Origin: Collinsella sp. AF20-14LB
Lineage (GTDB): Bacteria; Actinomycetota; Coriobacteriia; Coriobacteriales; Coriobacteriaceae
Assembly (NCBI RefSeq): GCF_003459505.1
Contig: NZ_QRWD01000009.1
Location: 31,660 to 95,659 of the forward strand
Direction of reading: 5' to 3'
DNA: 64,000 bases
Below, one piece after another: positions 24,477 to 33,598 of the stretch. The notes below the pieces were generated by a model. It was not told the DNA's origin, did no database searches, and saw only the letters and a list, made by a program, of their open reading frames with translations. The position numbers and the translations under genes are program-made. Numbering within the stretch: the stretch's first letter is position 1; the number at the start of each line of letters is the position of its first letter.

Positions 24477-25340
24477 ATGCACATGATCAAGATGTTCGCG
24501 AGTGATTTAGACGGAACGCTGCTTAACGCCCTGCACGAGGCAGACGGGACCATCCGACGCGCCATTCGCGAGCTGACCGAGGCTGACCTACATGTGGTTC
24601 CCGCGACTGGACGCTCGACCCTGCCGATCGGCGAGCATGGCTTTACGGGCCTGACACTTGACGCCTGCTGCTCTAACGGCTCCATCGTGCGCGACAGCCA
24701 TGGAGAGGTGCTCAAGACCTGGACTATCGATCCGCAGATTACCGAGGAGCTGCTCAAGGCGTTCCCGGACATTTGCTTTGATTGCTCCACGCCCGATGGC
24801 ATGTTTTCGAGTGGATCGTTCGAGATGCATCAGGCGGGCTTTAAAAAGGACAGCCCCATCAAGCGCATCGTGATGCGCGGTATGCGTGCGCGTGGCGGGT
24901 ACCACGAGGAACAGTATTTCGACCAGTCGATCGGCGATATCTTGCGTCACGATGTATGCAAGATCAACTGCCGCGTGATCTCGCCCGAGTTGGAGCGCGA
25001 CCTTAAGGCGTATCTTGCCGAGCGATCGGACCGCGTGGTCAACGCGCCGTTTGACCCGGTGATGTTCGAGATCACGGATGTGGCATGCAACAAGGGCGAG
25101 AGTGTGGCCTGGCTGGCGGGCTACTACGGCATTGCCGAGGACGAGGCTGCGGTTTATGGCGACGGCGGAAACGACATCGCCATGCTCAAGCGTTTCCGCC
25201 ACAGCTACGCGACCAAAAACGCTAGCGATGCAGCTAAAGCCGCCGCGAGCGCGACCATCGGCAGCTGCATGGTCCACGCCGTTCCCAAACACATGCTCGC
25301 CACCATGCGCAAACAAAACTCCCGCACCGTCATCGAATAA
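24477..25340 (+). CDS. HAD superfamily Cof-type phosphatase
   Basis: A 287-residue hydrolase of the Cof/YidA group acting on sugar phosphates or flavin/pyridoxal phosphates. Motif I is SDLDGTLLNA (nucleophile Asp), motif II lies in ATGRS, and motif IV is YGDGGNDIAML; the large C2 cap fills the middle. ATG codons at 24477 and 24483 both follow AAGGAGAGG; I keep the first. The 29-base GGGAC palindrome after the stop probably ends the message. Confidence 0.9.
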   Translation: MHMIKMFASDLDGTLLNALHEADGTIRRAIRELTEADLHVVPATGRSTLPIGEHGFTGLTLDACCSNGSIVRDSHGEVLKTWTIDPQITEELLKAFPDICFDCSTPDGMFSSGSFEMHQAGFKKDSPIKRIVMRGMRARGGYHEEQYFDQSIGDILRHDVCKINCRVISPELERDLKAYLAERSDRVVNAPFDPVMFEITDVACNKGESVAWLAGYYGIAEDEAAVYGDGGNDIAMLKRFRHSYATKNASDAAKAAASATIGSCMVHAVPKHMLATMRKQNSRTVIE

Positions 25341-25369
25341 TGTGACAAAGGGACTGTCCCTTTGTCACA
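25341..25369. repeat. GGGAC palindrome (family F-like)
   Basis: TGTGACAAAGGGAC, one T, GTCCCTTTGTCACA: a perfect 14-bp palindrome beginning right after the HAD stop codon. A decayed relative, GTGACAAGGGAACTGCCCC then TTCGCCAC, is at 25778-25804. Confidence 0.85.
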
Positions 25370-25496
25370 GTGAGGATTAGCTTCTTTAAACACGAACATA
25401 TATTCGCATATTTAACTGCGCTTTGATAGAATTGTTGCTGTTGGCGGCAGTTCCATGTGCCGGGCAGCGCTCTCCATTTGATGGGAGGTGATGCCC

Positions 25497-25622
25497 ATGA
25501 CCGATTTGATTGATTTCGTGAAGCTCCTGACCGCTTTGGTCTCGCTCCTCACGACGCTTATCGGACTTTCCGAGGCACTCAAGCAACGTTCGAAGCAACG
25601 TAAGAGGGGTCGCCGCCGTTAA
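25497..25622 (+). CDS. 41-residue hydrophobic, basic-tailed peptide; type I toxin candidate
   Basis: The frame encodes MTDLIDFVKLLTALVSLLTT then LIGLSEALKQRSKQRKRGRRR: one membrane-spanning helix (residues 4-24) and a tail with eleven Arg/Lys in 15. It is preceded by GGGAGGTGAT, a near-perfect Shine-Dalgarno, eight bases before ATG. Small hairpin-flanked genes of this type (Fst, TxpA, BsrG, holin-like toxins) make membrane-damaging peptides silenced by antisense RNAs. Downstream, 25605-25637 and 25650-25685 can fold, and the second is followed on the minus strand by TTGCTTGTTTT, as an antisense-RNA terminator would be. Toxin function is inferred, not shown. Confidence 0.6.
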   Translation: MTDLIDFVKLLTALVSLLTTLIGLSEALKQRSKQRKRGRRR

Positions 25623-25649
25623 GGCGTTGACCCCCTAAAACAAGCAACG

Positions 25650-25685
25650 GCGCTGCCCAGCTTTCCAGAACTTGGGCTGCCGTCG
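25650..25685 (-). terminator. Hairpin downstream of the small peptide gene
   Basis: GGCGCTGCCCAG pairs imperfectly with CTTGGGCTGCCGTC. Read on the minus strand it precedes a T-rich stretch (TTGCTTGTTTTAG), so it could end a minus-strand transcript; read on the plus strand no T-run follows. Confidence 0.45.
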
Positions 25686-25828
25686 ACACCATTCTACCCA
25701 CGAATGACATTTTGAACAATCGGCAATGTCGCTTCAAAAGCCGGGCACAATCGACACGACCCAGGCGGTCGCTGAACGTGACAAGGGAACTGCCCCTTCG
25801 CCACATCCAAAATATTGCCTTTACGTGT

Positions 25829-25845
25829 TGATGCACACGGTGTGC
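25829..25845. promoter_or_regulatory. Possible TetR operator
   Basis: TTGATGCACACGGTGTGCAATA contains the palindrome TGCACAC-GGTGTGCA; a second GTGCAATAGCGCAC follows at about 25861-25874. Both lie in the 60 bases before the TetR gene, the usual place for autorepression. Confidence 0.5.
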
Positions 25846-25897
25846 AATAATACTCGCACTGTGCAATAGCGCACAGGCTGAGTAACAAGGAGGACGC

Positions 25898-26608
25898 TTG
25901 TCCCAGCTCGAGAAATGCGATCGCCGGTCCCTTCGCTCGCAGCGTGCCCTTCGCCAGGCGCTTGCCAGCGAGCTTGCCGAAAGCGGCGACCTTTCGCGCA
26001 TTAATGTCGCGTCGCTCACCGAGCGCGCCGGCCTTACGCGCCGCACGTTCTATTCGCACTACCGCGATATCCCCGACTTTATCAATCAAATCGAGGACGG
26101 CTTGCTGGCCGAGATCCGTGAGCGCATTGAGCTCATCACCGCAGCTCAGCTGCCTGATCTCTATCACAACATCGATGAGCTCGAGCCGGCGCCCGGTTCG
26201 GTTGAGCTGCTGCGTTATCTTGCGGCCAACCGCGACTTAATCGGTGCGCTGCTGGGTCCGGGCGGCGACCAGGCCTTTATTAAAAGGATTATCGACACCG
26301 CGCGTGAGGCTGTGGTGCCGCGTGCGCAGACGGGCATTTTGGGCCTGGCGCTGGGCACGTTCTTTGACTACTACGTCACCTACGTCGTGAGCGCCGAGGT
26401 CGGCATGATTCAGCGCTGGTTTGAGCGTGGGCTCACCGAATCGCCCGAGGCCATGGCGCGCATTATGACGGTGCTCGCTTTTGTGCGCCCCGGCGACCTG
26501 TATGGCCAACCCATCGATATCAACGTGCCGGAATACGGCATGAAGCTATTGAACTTGCAGCTCGAGGACGCGGCCGACACCGCTGCAACCGTCGAGTCCA
26601 ACAACTAA
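25898..26608 (+). CDS. TetR/AcrR family regulator
   Basis: A 236-residue regulator starting at TTG, six bases after AAGGAGG. Residues 8-55 form the TetR DNA-binding domain (RALRQALASELAESGDLSRINVASLTERAGLTRRTFYSHYRDI). The C-terminal ligand domain resembles TetR_C_8. It is 11 bases upstream of the giant dehydratase activase and surely in the same transcript, so it probably controls that gene in response to a metabolite of the pathway. TGCACACGGTGTGCAATA (25830-25847) upstream is palindromic and is a possible operator. Confidence 0.87.
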   Translation: MSQLEKCDRRSLRSQRALRQALASELAESGDLSRINVASLTERAGLTRRTFYSHYRDIPDFINQIEDGLLAEIRERIELITAAQLPDLYHNIDELEPAPGSVELLRYLAANRDLIGALLGPGGDQAFIKRIIDTAREAVVPRAQTGILGLALGTFFDYYVTYVVSAEVGMIQRWFERGLTESPEAMARIMTVLAFVRPGDLYGQPIDINVPEYGMKLLNLQLEDAADTAATVESNN

Positions 26609-26619
26609 GAGGAGAGACA

Positions 26620-29600
26620 ATGAGCAAACTCGTCGAGGGCATCAAGGATCGTGTGGTCGCTGCCGCACGCGAGGCCGCGCCCGCCGTGGTGGACGCGGCC
26701 CAGAAGGCCGCGACCGCGGCAGCCGAGAAAGTTGCCGAGGCAGTTGCCGATGCCAAGAACGCGGCAGGGGAGGCGTCCGTCACTAGCGAGCCCACCGCCG
26801 CCGCTGAGCCCATAGCCGCCGTCCACGCCCCCGAAGGCGCGATCTTCAACCCCGAGGCCGCCCGCGGCAACCTGCACCTGGGCATCGACGTGGGCTCCAC
26901 CACCGTTAAGCTCGCCGTGCTTAACGACGACAACCAGATCGTCTACGCCAAGTACCAGCGCCACCACACCGACGTCCGTGCCTGCGCCCGCGACCTGTTC
27001 GAGGGTGCCGCGACCGTGCTGCCGACGGCCCAGATGACCTGCGCCATCACCGGCTCGGGCGGTCTGCTGCTGTCCCAGTGGCTCGACTTGGAGTTTGTCC
27101 AGGAGGTCATCGCCAGCAAACGCGCCGTCGAGACCCTTATCCCGGCCACCGATGTCGCCATCGAGCTGGGCGGTGAGGACGCCAAGATCATCTACTTTGA
27201 CAACGGCATCGAGCAGCGCATGAACGGCACCTGCGCCGGCGGCACGGGCGCGTTCATCGATCAGATGGCCACTCTGCTGCACACCGACGCGAGCGGCCTC
27301 AACGAGCTCGCGGCCAACGCCACCACCATCTATCCCATCGCCAGCCGTTGCGGCGTCTTTGCCAAGACCGATGTGCAACCGCTGCTCAACGAGGGCGCCC
27401 GCCCCGAGGACGTCGCCGCTTCCATCTTCCAGGCCGTCGTGACCCAGACCATCTCGGGCCTGGCGTGCGGCCGTCCCATCCGCGGTAACGTCGCCTTCCT
27501 GGGCGGCCCGCTGCAGTACCTCTCCGAGCTGCGCCACCGCTTCTACCTCACGCTCAACCTGGACGAGGAGCACCGTGTCGTGCCCCAAAACGCTCACCTG
27601 TTTGTGGCGAGCGGCGCCGCCATGGCGCACGAGTCTAACAAGCTCAGCACGTTCCCGCAGCTCATCGAGGCCATCGACAGCTTGGGCGACACCCAGGGCG
27701 CCGAGGTCGAGCGCCTGGATCCGCTCTTTGCCACCGACGAGGACTTTGCCGAGTTCAAGGGTCGCCACGACACCGAGGTCGTCCCTAAGGGCAAGCTCGA
27801 CGGCTACACCGGCCGCGTGTTCATTGGTATCGACGCCGGCTCCACCACCATGAAGGCCGCGCTCGTGGGCGAGGACGGCCAGCTGTTGCACACCTGGTAC
27901 GGCAACAACAACGGCGACATCTTGGGTACGGCCAAGGTCATCATGGCCGATTTCTACAACCACATCCCCGCCGGCTGCACCATCGGCCACGTGACCACCA
28001 CGGGCTACGGCGAGGCGCTGCTCATCGAGGCTCTCAAGGCCGATTCCGGCGAGATCGAGACCGTCGCGCACCTGCGCGGCGCCAAGGCATTTCTGCCCGG
28101 CGTCGAGTTCATTCTGGACATTGGCGGCCAGGACATGAAGTGCCTGCGCGTAAAGGACGGCGTGATTGAGCACATCATGCTCAACGAGGCCTGCTCGTCG
28201 GGCTGCGGCAGCTTTATCGAGAGCTTCGCCGTCTCTATGAACATGGACGTGCGCGCGTTCGCCGACGCCGCCATCCATGCCAAGGCCCCCGTCGACCTGG
28301 GCAGCCGCTGCACAGTCTTTATGAACTCGCGCGTCAAGCAGGCGCAAAAGGAAGGCGCCACGGTGGGCGACATCGCGGCCGGCCTGTCCTATTCCGTCAT
28401 TAAGAATGCCCTGTTCAAGGTCATTAAGCTGCGCGACCCCAAGGAGATCGGCAGTCAGGTGATCGTTCAGGGCGGCACCTTTATGTCCGATGCCACGCTG
28501 CGCGCGTTTGAGCAGCTCACCGGCGTGCATGCCGTGCGTCCCGACATCGCCGGCTGTATGGGCGCCTACGGTGCGGCCCTGCTCGCCCGCGATCGCGCCG
28601 GTGCCGACGGCACCTCGACCATCCTGTCGGCCGAGGACATCGCGCACCTCACCGTGACGCAAAAGCACGTCCGCTGCGGTCGCTGCTCCAACAACTGCCA
28701 GCTCACCGTCAACGACTTTGGCGGCGGCAGGCGCTTTATCACCGGCAACCGCTGCGAGAAGGGCGCCGGCCACAAAAAGCAAAAGACCGAGGCCCCCAAC
28801 CTCTTCAAAAAGAAAAACGAGTTGCTGTTTAACCGCGAGGTGTTGAGTCCCGACGAGGCCCCGCGCGGCACCGTGGGTATTCCGCGCGCACTCAACATGT
28901 ACGAGAACTACCCCTTCTGGCACGCGTTCTTTACGCGCCTGGGCTTTAGCGTGCAGCTGTCCGACCAGTCGAGCAAGAAGACCTACCAGGCGGGCATCGA
29001 GTCCATGCCGTCCGAGAGCGTATGCTATCCGGCCAAGATGAGCCACGGCCACGTGATGAACCTTATCGACCGCGATGTTGACTTCATTTGGATGCCGTGC
29101 GTGCGCTGGGAGCGCAAGGAGGACCCGACCGCCGGCAACTGTTACAACTGCCCCATCGTCATGAGCTACCCCACGGCGCTGGCGCTCAATATCGACGAGA
29201 TCCGCGAGCAGAACATCGAGTTCCTGTACCCGTTTGTGCCCTATCACGACAAGACCGAGCTCAAGCGACGCCTGTACCAGGTGCTCGCCGTCGACCGTGT
29301 GGCCGATGCTGAGGCCGGTCGCGGTCGCGTGCGTGGACCCAAGATCACGCGCTCCGAGGTCGATGCCGCCGTCAACGCCGCCTTTGAGGCCGACGCGCGT
29401 TTCCACGAGGACATCCAGACCATGGGCGAGGAGGCCCTTAAGTGGGTCGAGGACCACGGCGGTCACGGCATCGTGCTCGCCGGTCGTCCCTACCATAACG
29501 ACCCCGAGATCAACCATGCCCTGCCCGAGCTTATCTCGAGCTTTGGCTTTGCGGTCTTTACCGAGGATTCGCTCGCGCATCTGGTAAAGCCCGAGCGCCC

Positions 29601-31401
29601 CATTCGCGTCGTCGACCAGTGGATGTACCACAGCCGCCTGTACGCCGTCGCCCGTTTTGTGACGATGCGCAACGACCTGGACCTAATCCAGCTCAACTCT
29701 TTCGGCTGCGGTCTGGACGCCCTGACCACCGACCAGGTGCAGGAAATCCTGGAGGCCAGCGGCAAGATCTACACCGTGCTCAAGATCGACGAGGTGTCCA
29801 ACCTGGGCGCCGCGCGCATTCGCATCCGCTCGCTCATGGCGGCACTCAAGGACCAGGAGGCCGAGCGCTTGGCCGAGGCCACGGCTGCGGGCAAGGTCTT
29901 TGAGCAGGGCGACGCTGCGCCGGTGGCGCCCTCCACGGATGCCCCCGCGTTCGCGAGCCGCAAGTACACGTTCGAGGCACAGCGTGAGAGCGCCTCGACC
30001 GCATGGCCCAAGGTGCCCTTTACCGAGCAGATGCGCGACGAGGGCTATACCATCCTGTGCCCGCAGATGGCGCCGATCCACTTTGACCTGGTCAAAGAGG
30101 TGTTCCGCGGTGCCGGCTACAACTTGGAGCTGCTGCCCTCGACCGACCACGATGCCGTCGAGGCTGGCCTGCGCTATGTGAACAATGACATTTGCTACCC
30201 GTCGATTCTGGTGACGGGCCAGATTATGGAGGCCATCGAGAGCGGTCGGTACGACCTGTCCAAGACCGCCGTGGTCATCAGCCAGACCGGCGGCGGCTGC
30301 CGTGCCACCAACTACATCGCACTCATCCGCAAGGCCCTGCGCGAGAGCGGCCACCCCGAGATCCCGGTGATCTCGCTTTCGGCCGTGGCACTCGGCGAAG
30401 ACAACCCCGGCTTTAAGATTACGCCGGCGCTGCTTAAGCAGGCAGTCTACGCGGTGCTCTTTGGCGACGTGATGATGCAGATGCTCTACCGCTGCCGCCC
30501 GTACGAGGCCACGCCTGGTGCCGCCAACACGCTCTATGAAGAGCACATGGCGCGTGCCCGCAAGCTGGCGCCCAAGTTTAACCGCCACAACTACACCAAG
30601 CTGTGCCGCGAGGCCATCCGCGCGTTCGACACCATGCCGCTCGTGGGCGAGGGCACCAAGCCGCGCGTGGGCGTGGTCGGCGAGATCTTGGTCAAGTTCC
30701 ATCCCACGGCCAACAACCACGTGGTCGACGTTATCGAGCGCGAGGGCTGCGAGGCCGTGGTGCCGGGCCTGCTCGACTTCTTCCTGTACTCCATGAGCAA
30801 CGCCGAGCTGCAGAAAGACGAGCTGGGAAGTTCTGCCACTACGCGCGCGGGCATGCAAGCGCTTATTAAGCTCGTGGACTGGATGCGTACGCCGGTGGAG
30901 GAGCTGATCGAAAAGTCCGAGCGCTTTGAGGTACCCGAGCGCATCGGAACCATGGCGGACAAGGCCCGCACGGTGCTTTCGGTGTGCAACAACATGGGCG
31001 AGGGCTGGTTGCTCACGGCCGAGATGCTCGACCTGATTGATCACGGCGCGCCCAACATCATCTGCACGCAGCCCTTCGCGTGCCTGCCCAACCACGTGGT
31101 GGGCAAGGCCGTGATCAAGGAGCTGCGCCGCCAGCACCCCGAGAGCAACATCGTCGCGGTGGACTACGACCCCGGCGCGTCCGAGGTCAACCAGCTCAAC
31201 CGCATTAAGCTCATGATCAGCGTGGCCAAGGAAAACATGCGCGCCGGCAAGGGCTTTAAGCTCGAGAAGGTGGCGCCGCTCGCGATGGACGAGGTCACCG
31301 GCCAGATGCGTGCCCACGATGGCTGCGTGAGCTGCGGGCCGGCCAGCGAGGAGGCCGTTGCATCGGTCGTCAAGCGTCTGGGACGCGGCATTAAGAAGTA
31401 A
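26620..31401 (+). CDS. Giant 2-hydroxyacyl-CoA dehydratase activase-like protein
   Basis: A 1593-residue fusion. After an Ala-rich helical leader (1-85) come two BcrAD/BadF/HgdC-type ATPase domains: the first with GIDVGSTTVK (88-97) and cluster ligand Cys205 in NGTCAGGTGAF, the second with GIDAGSTTMK (about 403) and Cys525 in NEACSSGCGSF. From 686 a Cys-rich CGRCSNNC module leads into the DUF2229/COG3580 region and then a COG3581-type HgdB-like part ending near CVSCG. HgdC-type activases are ATP-driven Fe-S electron donors for radical dehydration of 2-hydroxyacyl-CoA. Fusions of about 1400-1500 residues are known in anaerobes with unknown substrates. No dehydratase alpha/beta pair is adjacent. 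Confidence 0.93.
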   Translation: MSKLVEGIKDRVVAAAREAAPAVVDAAQKAATAAAEKVAEAVADAKNAAGEASVTSEPTAAAEPIAAVHAPEGAIFNPEAARGNLHLGIDVGSTTVKLAVLNDDNQIVYAKYQRHHTDVRACARDLFEGAATVLPTAQMTCAITGSGGLLLSQWLDLEFVQEVIASKRAVETLIPATDVAIELGGEDAKIIYFDNGIEQRMNGTCAGGTGAFIDQMATLLHTDASGLNELAANATTIYPIASRCGVFAKTDVQPLLNEGARPEDVAASIFQAVVTQTISGLACGRPIRGNVAFLGGPLQYLSELRHRFYLTLNLDEEHRVVPQNAHLFVASGAAMAHESNKLSTFPQLIEAIDSLGDTQGAEVERLDPLFATDEDFAEFKGRHDTEVVPKGKLDGYTGRVFIGIDAGSTTMKAALVGEDGQLLHTWYGNNNGDILGTAKVIMADFYNHIPAGCTIGHVTTTGYGEALLIEALKADSGEIETVAHLRGAKAFLPGVEFILDIGGQDMKCLRVKDGVIEHIMLNEACSSGCGSFIESFAVSMNMDVRAFADAAIHAKAPVDLGSRCTVFMNSRVKQAQKEGATVGDIAAGLSYSVIKNALFKVIKLRDPKEIGSQVIVQGGTFMSDATLRAFEQLTGVHAVRPDIAGCMGAYGAALLARDRAGADGTSTILSAEDIAHLTVTQKHVRCGRCSNNCQLTVNDFGGGRRFITGNRCEKGAGHKKQKTEAPNLFKKKNELLFNREVLSPDEAPRGTVGIPRALNMYENYPFWHAFFTRLGFSVQLSDQSSKKTYQAGIESMPSESVCYPAKMSHGHVMNLIDRDVDFIWMPCVRWERKEDPTAGNCYNCPIVMSYPTALALNIDEIREQNIEFLYPFVPYHDKTELKRRLYQVLAVDRVADAEAGRGRVRGPKITRSEVDAAVNAAFEADARFHEDIQTMGEEALKWVEDHGGHGIVLAGRPYHNDPEINHALPELISSFGFAVFTEDSLAHLVKPERPIRVVDQWMYHSRLYAVARFVTMRNDLDLIQLNSFGCGLDALTTDQVQEILEASGKIYTVLKIDEVSNLGAARIRIRSLMAALKDQEAERLAEATAAGKVFEQGDAAPVAPSTDAPAFASRKYTFEAQRESASTAWPKVPFTEQMRDEGYTILCPQMAPIHFDLVKEVFRGAGYNLELLPSTDHDAVEAGLRYVNNDICYPSILVTGQIMEAIESGRYDLSKTAVVISQTGGGCRATNYIALIRKALRESGHPEIPVISLSAVALGEDNPGFKITPALLKQAVYAVLFGDVMMQMLYRCRPYEATPGAANTLYEEHMARARKLAPKFNRHNYTKLCREAIRAFDTMPLVGEGTKPRVGVVGEILVKFHPTANNHVVDVIEREGCEAVVPGLLDFFLYSMSNAELQKDELGSSATTRAGMQALIKLVDWMRTPVEELIEKSERFEVPERIGTMADKARTVLSVCNNMGEGWLLTAEMLDLIDHGAPNIICTQPFACLPNHVVGKAVIKELRRQHPESNIVAVDYDPGASEVNQLNRIKLMISVAKENMRAGKGFKLEKVAPLAMDEVTGQMRAHDGCVSCGPASEEAVASVVKRLGRGIKK

Positions 31402-31429
31402 CTGGCCTGCTATGGGCTAGATATGGGAC

Positions 31430-31467
31430 AAACGGGTGGCAGCCGTACCGGTTACCACCCGTTTTTA
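31430..31467 (+). terminator. Terminator of the activase gene
   Basis: AAACGGGTGG and CCACCCGTTTTT form a stem with a 15-base loop and a T-run, 29 bases past the stop codon. Confidence 0.88.
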
Positions 31468-31518
31468 CTGGACATCTGTTGCGTAAACGGTCCAACTATC
31501 ACCCCCTGCGAACTTGGA

Positions 31519-31649
31519 TTTCGGAAGTATGCGGCAAAATTTGAATAGGCCGAGCACACTGGATATGCCCAAGCTTTGTACCTGCGGTTTTATTGGTGAA
31601 AAACCGGGGTGCGCTCGAGGGCTCCGGAATTTGCCGCATACTTCCGAAA
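31519..31649. repeat. Long inverted repeat TTTCGGAAGTATGCGGCAAA
   Basis: A perfect 20-bp inverted repeat (31519-31538 and 31630-31649) around 91 bases that have no open frame of note. It is built like the other palindromes here but with unrelated arms. Confidence 0.88.
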
Positions 31650-31883
31650 ACAATGTCTCGGTGGCACCAAAAATTGCCTCCAGAACCCTGAGATAATGAA
31701 CATATTGTAGCCGTTCGCCGCAAATTATCGTCCGTTCATGGAACCTATCTCCAACGAGTTGTAACCATATGGTTTGATGTTGAAAACATATGATTGCCGG
31801 CAGGCCATAGGTGACGTTCCCCCTGATATCGGAGGTTCCAGGTATGTTTCGCGCTCCGTTAAATAACTATCGGTTGGGCTAAC

Positions 31884-32333
31884 ATGGGTCGCCGTGCTAT
31901 TTCGATAACCCTTGCAGTGGTCTGCCTGGCTGTGCTCTTAGGCGCTACGGGGCTGTTTGCTATAAGTCGAGAAACATCCTATATGCAGGAATGTGCTTCC
32001 GAAGGGTTTGCCATTGATGGTTTCTATCGGGATGACAAAACGAGTCGGGTAACCCTGGCTTTTCTTGAGGAGGACAACTGTCGATGGCAGCTGGTCGACC
32101 AAGACGGAATCTGCACAGACGGGCAGTTTAAGCGTACGGATGACCCCAACATCCTGATATTAAAGAAGGAAAACGGTGAAGAATTCGGTACGGTCCACGT
32201 GGCGTATATATCGCGCCGGCGCAATCAGGGGCAGATTTACCTAATTAGAAATACTAAGGTGACCCGATTTTATCTTGTGAGCACCGATCCGGCGTTTATG
32301 GTGGAGTCTGGCGATGTCGATGTGGACAGTTGA
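31884..32333 (+). CDS. Hypothetical protein with N-terminal membrane anchor
   Basis: A 149-residue protein I do not recognise. Residues 5-27 form a hydrophobic helix after MGRR, so it is either secreted or anchored with the rest outside. The remainder is mixed polar with one Cys pair (residues 66 and 76 region, DNCRWQ and DGICTDG) and beta-rich segments (VTLAFLEE, RRRNQGQIYLIRN). Its codon use is less GC-rich than its neighbours. No convincing ribosome site precedes the ATG. It stands alone between a palindrome and a convergent DUF389 gene. Confidence 0.6.
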   Translation: MGRRAISITLAVVCLAVLLGATGLFAISRETSYMQECASEGFAIDGFYRDDKTSRVTLAFLEEDNCRWQLVDQDGICTDGQFKRTDDPNILILKKENGEEFGTVHVAYISRRRNQGQIYLIRNTKVTRFYLVSTDPAFMVESGDVDVDS

Positions 32334-32458
32334 TTCACGGCAATAAAACGGCGAGCGGGGCGCGGGTGTGAACTGCACCACGCTATTTGCTCGCGTCCGT
32401 ATCGCGTCTGCGCCTCGTCATAACTTGCGTCCGTGCGAGCGCTCATCCCGCGCCGGCA

Positions 32459-33598
32459 TCACTTCACATCGAACTCCACGCGATCGAGTTCGGGCACATT
32501 GAGGTCGATGAGCTTGCGGGCAACACGACGGTCGTGCGCCCCAAGTGTCTCGCTTGTCGTCACATGGGCGACAACCTCGCGCTCGACGAGGCCCTCCTCC
32601 CCGCCTTCGGTGGCCGAGGTCTCGACGGCGACGGTGTAATCCTTAAAGCCCGGCAGTACCGCGGCAAGCTCGCGCGTAGTTTCGGTGACACCATAGCCGT
32701 CCTGCACGCCGGCCTGCGCCGAGCCAATAGACCCCGCGGTCATAACGATGCAGGGGATGGCAAAGATTACCGTGCCCACGATGATGCGGCGGCGCACCTT
32801 GTGTGACAGCTCATCGACCTCGGCGTTTTCCTCGGCGGTCACAATGCCGTCGCCGTTGAGGTCACGCTTGAGCGGTACACGTAGAAGAAGCAATACGGCT
32901 TCGGCCGCCAGCGCGATAAAGACAACGTTGATGCCAAATTCGTAGAGCGCCGAGAGAAACAGCGACCCGCTCGCGATGGCGATGCCGTAACCCGCCGCGC
33001 ACAGGGGCGGCATGAGCGCGGTTGCCACGGCCACGCCCGCGATAAGCGTCGCGGGCTCCTGGTCGCGCGAGTTGCCCAGGCCTCCGGCAAAGCCACCCGC
33101 GAGCGCGACGGCAAGATCCCAGACGGTGGGTGTCGAGTTGTCGATGATAGCGGCCGTGGTGGTGCCGAGCGGTGAGAGCTTAAAGTACAGCGTGGACGTG
33201 ATCAGGCAGAAGGCCATCTGCAACGCGAGACCGGCAATGGCCTCGACGGTAATCTCGCGGTCGAGCGTGGCGATGCCATATGCCATGGCAAGGACCGAGC
33301 CCATGAGCGGGCAGATGAGCATGGCGCCTACAATGGCGATATCCGAGTCGATATCGAGGCCGATGCTCGCGATCAACATGGCAATGATCAGGATGCATAA
33401 GTGCGAGCCAGTCAGGCGCGCCCCGTTTACAAAGCGCTTGCGAATCACGTGATAGGGCGCGCGTCCCTCGCGAATGTTGAACGCCTGCTTAAGGAAACGG
33501 GTGGCATTCTCCATGGCCTCGCTGTGTGCAGGGCGTATACCGTGACGACGATGATGACGCTCGCGCAGCCGCTTGATCTGTTGTTTGTCGAGTTCCAT
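32459..33598 (-). CDS. DUF389 family membrane protein
   Basis: A 379-residue membrane protein of the DUF389 (TIGR00341-like) family: an Arg-rich cytoplasmic start, then about seven membrane segments with the family's IVGAMLICPLMGSVLAMAYG, GLGNSRDQEPATLIAGVAVATALMPPLCAAGYG and FGINVVFI stretches, and a C-terminal soluble tail. The function of the family is not established. GAGGTAAGC precedes the ATG. It is monocistronic, convergent with the hypothetical gene at 31884. Confidence 0.88.
   Translation of the reverse strand: MELDKQQIKRLRERHHRRHGIRPAHSEAMENATRFLKQAFNIREGRAPYHVIRKRFVNGARLTGSHLCILIIAMLIASIGLDIDSDIAIVGAMLICPLMGSVLAMAYGIATLDREITVEAIAGLALQMAFCLITSTLYFKLSPLGTTTAAIIDNSTPTVWDLAVALAGGFAGGLGNSRDQEPATLIAGVAVATALMPPLCAAGYGIAIASGSLFLSALYEFGINVVFIALAAEAVLLLLRVPLKRDLNGDGIVTAEENAEVDELSHKVRRRIIVGTVIFAIPCIVMTAGSIGSAQAGVQDGYGVTETTRELAAVLPGFKDYTVAVETSATEGGEEGLVEREVVAHVTTSETLGAHDRRVARKLIDLNVPELDRVEFDVK

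Larger units (their letters stand above)
31402..31883. other. ORF-free stretch of 482 bases
   Basis: Holds the activase terminator (31430-31467) and a long inverted repeat (31519-31649); the remaining 230 bases are comparatively AT-rich, show no coding signal and presumably include the promoter of the small gene at 31884. Confidence 0.7.

Noticed and set aside
24219-24482. Minus-strand open frame over the gap at 24.3 kb
   Set aside because: The plus strand carries a clear P-II C-terminal signature there, and the minus-strand product has no recognisable feature.
26605-29631. A 1008-codon open frame on the minus strand opposite the activase gene
   Set aside because: It mirrors the codon structure of the plus-strand gene, whose domains and motifs are clear; long antisense frames are normal in GC-rich genes. 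No ribosome site or recognisable domain.
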